A stretch of 64,000 bases of DNA from Bacteroidales bacterium 6E (GTDB lineage Bacteria; Bacteroidota; Bacteroidia; Bacteroidales; Prolixibacteraceae), in contig DF970667.1 in assembly GCA_001270045.2 (NCBI GenBank), positions 320,960 through 384,959 on the forward strand. Reading direction: 5' to 3'. The number at the start of each line of letters is the position of its first letter. Positions within the stretch are counted from its first letter, which is position 1. The translations under genes and the position numbers were made by a program. The notes below the pieces were generated by a model that saw only the letters and a program-made list of their open reading frames with translations, had not been told where the DNA came from and did not search any database. Below, piece after piece: positions 63,042 to 64,000 of this stretch.

Positions 63042-64000
63042 ATGGCAATTATAAAATCAGGAGAATCCCCATTTCAGGCATATGCTAGATTGATTAGTGT
63101 TTTAGGAGACCAGTTAATCAGTGACAAATGGATAGGAGTTATTGAATTAGTAAAAAACAGTTATGACGCTGATGCAGAAAAGGTTTATGTAAGATTTTTA
63201 AACTTCAACAATCCAGAAGGCGGTAAAAAACCGATAATCGAAATCGAGGATGATGGACATGGAATGGACCTAGACACTATTCTTAATATATGGATGATGC
63301 CAGCCACTCCAAACAAACTGAACAGAAAAAAATCTGGTGATAAAAGATTTACAGCAAAGGGACGAGTTATTCAAGGAGACAAAGGGGTTGGAAGATTTGC
63401 TGTTTATAAACTTGGCAACATTGTTGAAGTATATAGTAAAACTTTAAAAACAGAGGAAGTCAAGCTTTCTTTAGACTTTCATGATTATGCTGATGACGAA
63501 TTCACGGAAAGTTATCATAAGGACTTGTTCCTACATGAAATTTTCAACCAATGGGAAGTTAATGATGAACCTCAGAAGATATTGAATGAAAAGAAACAGG
63601 GTACATTAATTCGAATTTCCGATATTCGAAATGATTGGAAATACGCTGATCTGGAAAAACTATCCAATGCATTCTTTAGAATGATTCCACCAACTTTACC
63701 GGGTGTTAAAATTGTTAAGGACTTTAATGTTGATCTGTTTTGGGCTGGCTCAAAATATTCAGGCGATTTTTTAACATTTGAAAAAATGTCAGAATTAGCC
63801 CCATTTTATTTTGAAGGAATTATTGATGCCGATTGTAACATTGATGCCACATACAAGCATAATAAAAGCAGTGTTTCCATAAAGTTCAATCTACTAAAAG
63901 ACGAGAATTTAGTGATAAAACATGACATACGTAAATTAAAATTATTTAGTGAACGATTTCTTGTATTTGATGAAAACAATACACTAGTGTCCAAAAGATT
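63042..64000 (+). CDS. GHKL (MORC/Hsp90-like) ATPase, 3' end outside window
   Basis: About 319 residues visible. GHKL ATP-binding motifs: N box ELVKNSYDADA (Asn, Asp), G1 EDDGHGMD, G2 GDKGVGRFAVYKLG with a lid before it (NRKKSGDKRFTAKGRVIQG). The start MAIIKSGESPFQAYARLISV is typical of MORC-like/paraMORC proteins that accompany methyltransferases and nucleases in restriction-type operons. It is translated immediately after the methyltransferase. The effector that would follow is not in the window. Confidence 0.85.
   Translation, partial: MAIIKSGESPFQAYARLISVLGDQLISDKWIGVIELVKNSYDADAEKVYVRFLNFNNPEGGKKPIIEIEDDGHGMDLDTILNIWMMPATPNKLNRKKSGDKRFTAKGRVIQGDKGVGRFAVYKLGNIVEVYSKTLKTEEVKLSLDFHDYADDEFTESYHKDLFLHEIFNQWEVNDEPQKILNEKKQGTLIRISDIRNDWKYADLEKLSNAFFRMIPPTLPGVKIVKDFNVDLFWAGSKYSGDFLTFEKMSELAPFYFEGIIDADCNIDATYKHNKSSVSIKFNLLKDENLVIKHDIRKLKLFSERFLVFDENNTLVSKR

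Noticed and set aside
1..64000. Search for tRNA and rRNA genes
   Set aside because: No T-loop/acceptor pattern or conserved rRNA segment was recognised by eye; a covariance-model scan would be decisive.

Overview
This window comes from a Bacteroidota chromosome, most likely Bacteroidales/Marinilabiliales-like; this is an inference from gene content, not from a marker gene. The signs are two SusC-type receptors (one with its SusD), two ECF sigma/FecR pairs, a GH92 mannosidase, and several intergenic matches to the Bacteroidota -7 element TAnnTTTG. No rRNA or tRNA was seen. Base composition is a mosaic: GC-richer blocks (about 1-23 kb and 32-53 kb) alternate with clearly AT-rich blocks (about 24.6-32.2 kb and 53.4-64 kb), which suggests accessory DNA.

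1-14.7 kb, all on the minus strand: glycan uptake. Read in transcription order there is a GH92 exo-alpha-mannosidase, ECF sigma, FecR anti-sigma, SusC, SusD, two intrinsic terminators, then a second ECF sigma, FecR and SusC that runs off the left edge. Both SusC proteins carry an N-terminal STN signalling domain, so glycan binding outside can be relayed through FecR to sigma.

14.7-24.6 kb: a repeat-rich strip with stress/defence cassettes. HigBA-like and MazEF-like toxin-antitoxin pairs converge with a 4-bp overlap and sit between two ~330-bp direct repeats. An AbiEi/AbiEii operon has an inverted-repeat operator. A macro-like/HEPN-like protein, a WYL regulator and a divergent VWA protein follow. 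Two families of intergenic hairpins with compensatory changes are spread through this strip. One of them, a 13-bp odd palindrome in pairs at 35-bp pitch, repeatedly begins at the stop codon of a gene.

24.6-32.2 kb: AT-rich genes mostly of unknown function. An IS4-type element (exact ends, 9-bp target duplication) splits a DUF6150-like secreted repeat protein. A TerB-like coiled-coil membrane protein lies next to a second coiled-coil protein.

32.2-53.4 kb: a GC-rich block bounded by two paralogous tyrosine/dual-specificity phosphatases, one fused to an ADP-ribosylglycohydrolase. Inside lie recD-recC-recB, a helicase remnant, a three-gene operon (AAA+ ATPase, a His/Cys-rich putative metalloprotein with a basic C-terminal region, and an unknown partner), another unknown gene, and a 1948-residue DUF4011 helicase with a transglutaminase-like N-terminus and a Vsr-like nuclease. 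The three-gene operon is the best candidate for an undescribed system.

53.4-64 kb: AT-rich. A PD-(D/E)XK nuclease gene, a decayed stretch, a CPBP membrane protease, a lipoprotein VOC protein, a complete vsr-dcm-MvaI/BcnI-like restriction-modification operon, then divergently a SPPY-type DNA methyltransferase followed after one base by a GHKL/MORC-like ATPase cut by the right edge.
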